From the NCBI GenBank assembly GCA_031280115.1, contig JAITHF010000277.1, forward strand, positions 1 to 6,334: DNA of 6,334 bases, read 5' to 3'. The notes under the pieces are model-generated. The model was not told where the DNA came from. It ran no database searches and saw only the letters and a list, made by a program, of their open reading frames with translations. A program made the translations under genes and the position numbers. The stretch comes from Spirochaetaceae bacterium. GTDB lineage: Bacteria; Spirochaetota; Spirochaetia; Treponematales; Breznakiellaceae. Each line of letters begins with the position of its first letter. Position 1 is the stretch's first letter. This document shows, piece by piece, positions 4,624-6,334 of this stretch.

Positions 4624-5538
4624 ATGAATATGAGTTTTAAGAGGCATACCCGTATGCGCGGTAATGGAGCCGCTTGTATAATGGCGCCGTATCAAGGCCC
4701 CTGGACAGGGGTTCTTTGTATCCTTTTCCCGTTCTTTTTTTCGTTCTTTTTTCCACCCCCCATAGCGGCTCAGGAGATTCCGGCGGATATGCCCCAGCGG
4801 GCGCGGATACTCTATCAGATTGACTTTGACGAGGATTTCTTTTTTATAGCCGCCAACGCGCGGGAAACCCTTTGGGATCAGGCCAAAGAGGATTTTCCCG
4901 AAAGCAAAGACGTGTGGCGGGAGACGCTGGAATCAACCCTGCGTACAAGCGGGAATATCGCCCAGGTTATCCTTGCTCAAGACGGGGAAGACCTTTTTGC
5001 CCGGGCGCTGTCTCATACCATTCCTGCTTTCATGCGTATTCATATCTCAGGCGACATAGAGACCGGCGACGTTATCGTCCGCTATATGTTTCGGGGAGTG
5101 TTTTCAGATTATGCTCTTGAGGGCGGGTACAAAGAAGTTGTCCGGCTGGAAAACGATCTTGCGGCGTTTTTCTGGCTGCCCCTGCGCTCTGATTTGGAGG
5201 CTTTTCTCCAGGAAAGGGTGATACGGCCGCCGCTTTTGATACGGGGGCCCGCGGGAACGGTGGTGTATGGCTTTACCCCAAAGCCGGTTCGTATTCCTGA
5301 ATCCGAATATATCTTTGTAGATGTTCCTATGCCGGGTACCTATAAATGGAAGATGGCCCATGGGCGGTACATGAACCGGAAGGGAATTTTTGTGGCCGAC
5401 CGGGACCGCGCAGTCATAACCCTTCCCCGGGACCGGTTTTCTTTTGGGGATATTCTGCGCTTTTTTGACGGAAACAACCGGGCAGGAAAACCGGATCCTT
5501 CCCCTGCTCAAACCGGTTCATCTAAAGCCGTTCCATAA
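4624..5538 (+). CDS. Exported protein of unknown function
   Basis: A 304-residue protein I do not recognise. It starts with a basic segment (KRHTRMRG), followed by a very hydrophobic Phe-rich core (28-45, encoded over T-rich DNA) and PIAAQ, so a signal peptide cleaved near residue 49 is likely. No lipobox cysteine follows, so the mature protein is probably periplasmic or surface-exposed rather than a lipoprotein. Residues 55-200 mix helices and strands (RILYQIDFDEDFFF, DVWRETLESTL, GDVIVRYMFRGVF). Residues about 203-270 are a beta-rich module with GPAGTVVYG and a PGTYKWK turn that again looks PEGA-like, reminiscent of the neighbour upstream. The last 25 residues are Pro/Ser/Lys-rich. It follows the barrel gene by 62 bp on the same strand, so co-transcription with the cyclase block is likely. 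Its last 17 bases overlap the convergent coiled-coil gene. Confidence 0.8.
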   Translation: MNMSFKRHTRMRGNGAACIMAPYQGPWTGVLCILFPFFFSFFFPPPIAAQEIPADMPQRARILYQIDFDEDFFFIAANARETLWDQAKEDFPESKDVWRETLESTLRTSGNIAQVILAQDGEDLFARALSHTIPAFMRIHISGDIETGDVIVRYMFRGVFSDYALEGGYKEVVRLENDLAAFFWLPLRSDLEAFLQERVIRPPLLIRGPAGTVVYGFTPKPVRIPESEYIFVDVPMPGTYKWKMAHGRYMNRKGIFVADRDRAVITLPRDRFSFGDILRFFDGNNRAGKPDPSPAQTGSSKAVP

Positions 5539-6334
5539 GCAGGTCGATAAAAGCAGTTATATCCGGCGCCTCTGTGTAGCGCGGTTTCACGCTTTGGAGG
5601 TATTTCCGGCGGGTCTCAGTGTTCTTAACCCGCAAACTCACTTCCAGAATATTCATTACTTGGGATATCCCCTCTTTATGCGCGGCCTGCGCCATCTCTT
5701 GGGCGATACGGGTGCGGGTGTTAAGCTCGTCTTCTTTTTTTGCCACGCTTTGAGAGAGGTCCTGATTTGACTGGGCAAGCCGGGCGTTCTCCGCCTCAAG
5801 CTGGGAGATTTTATTTGAAAGATTTGTCCGCTCGCTCTGGCTTTGCCGCCCCTGATTTGCCGAGCCCTGGGCCAGTTCCTGATTTGATCGGGCAAGCCGG
5901 GCGTTCTCCGCCTCAAGCTGGGCTATCTTGTCTGAAAGGCCGGCGCGCTCGCTTTGGTTTTGCCGCCCCATGCGCTCCGCGCTCTGGGCAAGCTCCTGAT
6001 TTGACTGGGCAAGCCGGGCGTTCTCCGCCTCAAGCTGGGCTATCTTGTCCGAAAGGCCGGCGCGCTCGCTCTGGCTTTGCCGCCCCATATTCTCCGCGCT
6101 CTGGGCAAGTTCCTGATTTGACTGGGTAAGCCGGGCGTTCTCCGCCTCAAGCTGGGAGATTCTGTTTGACAGGTTTGCCCGCTCGCTCTGGTTCTGGCCT
6201 GCCCCCTGGGTAAGCCGGGCGTTTTCCGCCTCAAGCTGGGAGATTCTGTTTGATAGATTTGCCCGCTCGCTCTGGTTCTGGCCAGCCCCCTGGGGAAGCC
6301 GGGCGTTCTCCGCCTCAAGCGGGCAGGTTCTGGT
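5522..6334 (-). CDS. Coiled-coil repeat protein with conserved-looking C-terminal domain, 5' end missing
   Basis: Reading from the right edge, the frame is open for 270 residues to TAG at 5522-5524, so the start is outside the window. ATG codons inside the array (for example at 6088) are just repeat residues. The N-terminal visible two thirds consist of repeats carrying QLEAENARL and SERANL/SERAGL motifs, rich in Gln, Glu, Ala and Leu with regular hydrophobic spacing: a long coiled coil. Unit lengths are 28, 28, 39, 39 and 39 residues. The first visible unit is degenerate (TRTCPLEAEN). After the last repeat come KKEDELNTRTRIAQEM and a non-repetitive domain of about 60 residues (HKEGISQVMNILEVSLRV ... 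DITAFIDLLMERL) that is probably helical. No signal peptide can be judged. A cytoskeletal, scaffold or polar-organising role would fit the architecture but is a guess. It converges on and overlaps the plus gene 4624-5538. Confidence 0.85.
   Translation of the reverse strand, partial: TRTCPLEAENARLPQGAGQNQSERANLSNRISQLEAENARLTQGAGQNQSERANLSNRISQLEAENARLTQSNQELAQSAENMGRQSQSERAGLSDKIAQLEAENARLAQSNQELAQSAERMGRQNQSERAGLSDKIAQLEAENARLARSNQELAQGSANQGRQSQSERTNLSNKISQLEAENARLAQSNQDLSQSVAKKEDELNTRTRIAQEMAQAAHKEGISQVMNILEVSLRVKNTETRRKYLQSVKPRYTEAPDITAFIDLLMERL
5784..6334 (-). repeat. Intragenic 84-bp and 117-bp repeats
   Basis: The LEAEN codons recur with their Asn codon at 6305, 6221, 6137, 6020, 5903 and 5786. 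The spacing is therefore 84, 84, 117, 117 and 117 bp (28, 28, 39, 39 and 39 residues). The longer unit carries an extra block around SNQELAQSAERM in place of the short GAG segment. DNA identity between units is high, so the array can recombine in steps that keep the frame. Confidence 0.93.

Noticed and set aside
5522..6088. Treating ATG 6088 as the start of the minus coiled-coil gene
   Set aside because: The frame and repeat pattern continue without a stop to the right edge, so this Met is an internal repeat residue.
5740..6129. Plus-strand repeat frame (GQAGRSPPQAG-type units) opposite the coiled-coil gene
   Set aside because: It is the complement of the repeated coiled-coil codons. It starts within the array and has no ribosome site or domain logic.

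Overview
The window looks like a piece of a spirochaete chromosome, most likely a Treponema of the termite-gut type. That placement is inferred from gene content: a membrane-anchored class III cyclase, a predicted outer-membrane barrel protein, long coiled-coil repeat proteins, and a small protein of a kind I associate with host-associated treponemes. Coding regions are fairly GC-rich, with a few conspicuous AT-rich breaks. No tRNA, rRNA, CRISPR array, transposase or phage gene is visible.

Left part (1-1079). Twenty-four tandem 21-bp units fill bases 1-504 and themselves duplicate with a 294-bp (14-unit) super-period. Two plus-strand frames stay open through the array. One (2-580) reads as perfect heptads of the LTQIQRR type with I/V and L always kept, so it is the better candidate for the 3' end of a coiled-coil protein. 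The other (1-777) reads as an acidic Ser/Thr/Asp repeat. Behind the array come a GC-rich stem followed by a T run, an interrupted palindrome, a good Shine-Dalgarno and a small gene (615-1052). That gene's last third looks foreign and starts at a GGGGGGTC/GACCCCCC hairpin.

Middle (1058-4620). A small TSCPD-type protein (1080-1361, minus) converges on the preceding gene across a hairpin. A divergent intergenic region of about 276 bp separates it from a 552-residue class IIIb adenylate cyclase (1638-3296, plus). The cyclase has two membrane helices, a HAMP domain, a catalytic domain with all the key residues, and a TPR-like tail. It overlaps by an ATGA junction with a gene for an exported protein with a predicted C-terminal beta-barrel (3293-4561). 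The junction is followed by a very AT-rich tract and an 11-bp tandem duplication, which make the true start of that second gene uncertain.

Right part (4624-6334). A second exported protein of unknown function (4624-5538, plus) follows after 62 bp and probably belongs to the same transcription unit. Its 3' end overlaps by 17 bp the 3' end of a convergent gene (5522-6334+, minus). That gene encodes a long coiled-coil protein built of 28- and 39-residue repeats, which differ by exactly one 11-residue step, followed by a conserved-looking C-terminal domain. It runs off the right edge.

How they may work together (inference): the cyclase and the two exported proteins form one plus-strand block that could link an envelope-side signal to cAMP production. 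The coiled-coil proteins at both edges are structural candidates. No complete novel system can be demonstrated; the most unusual parts are the two repeat regions and the cyclase/barrel junction.
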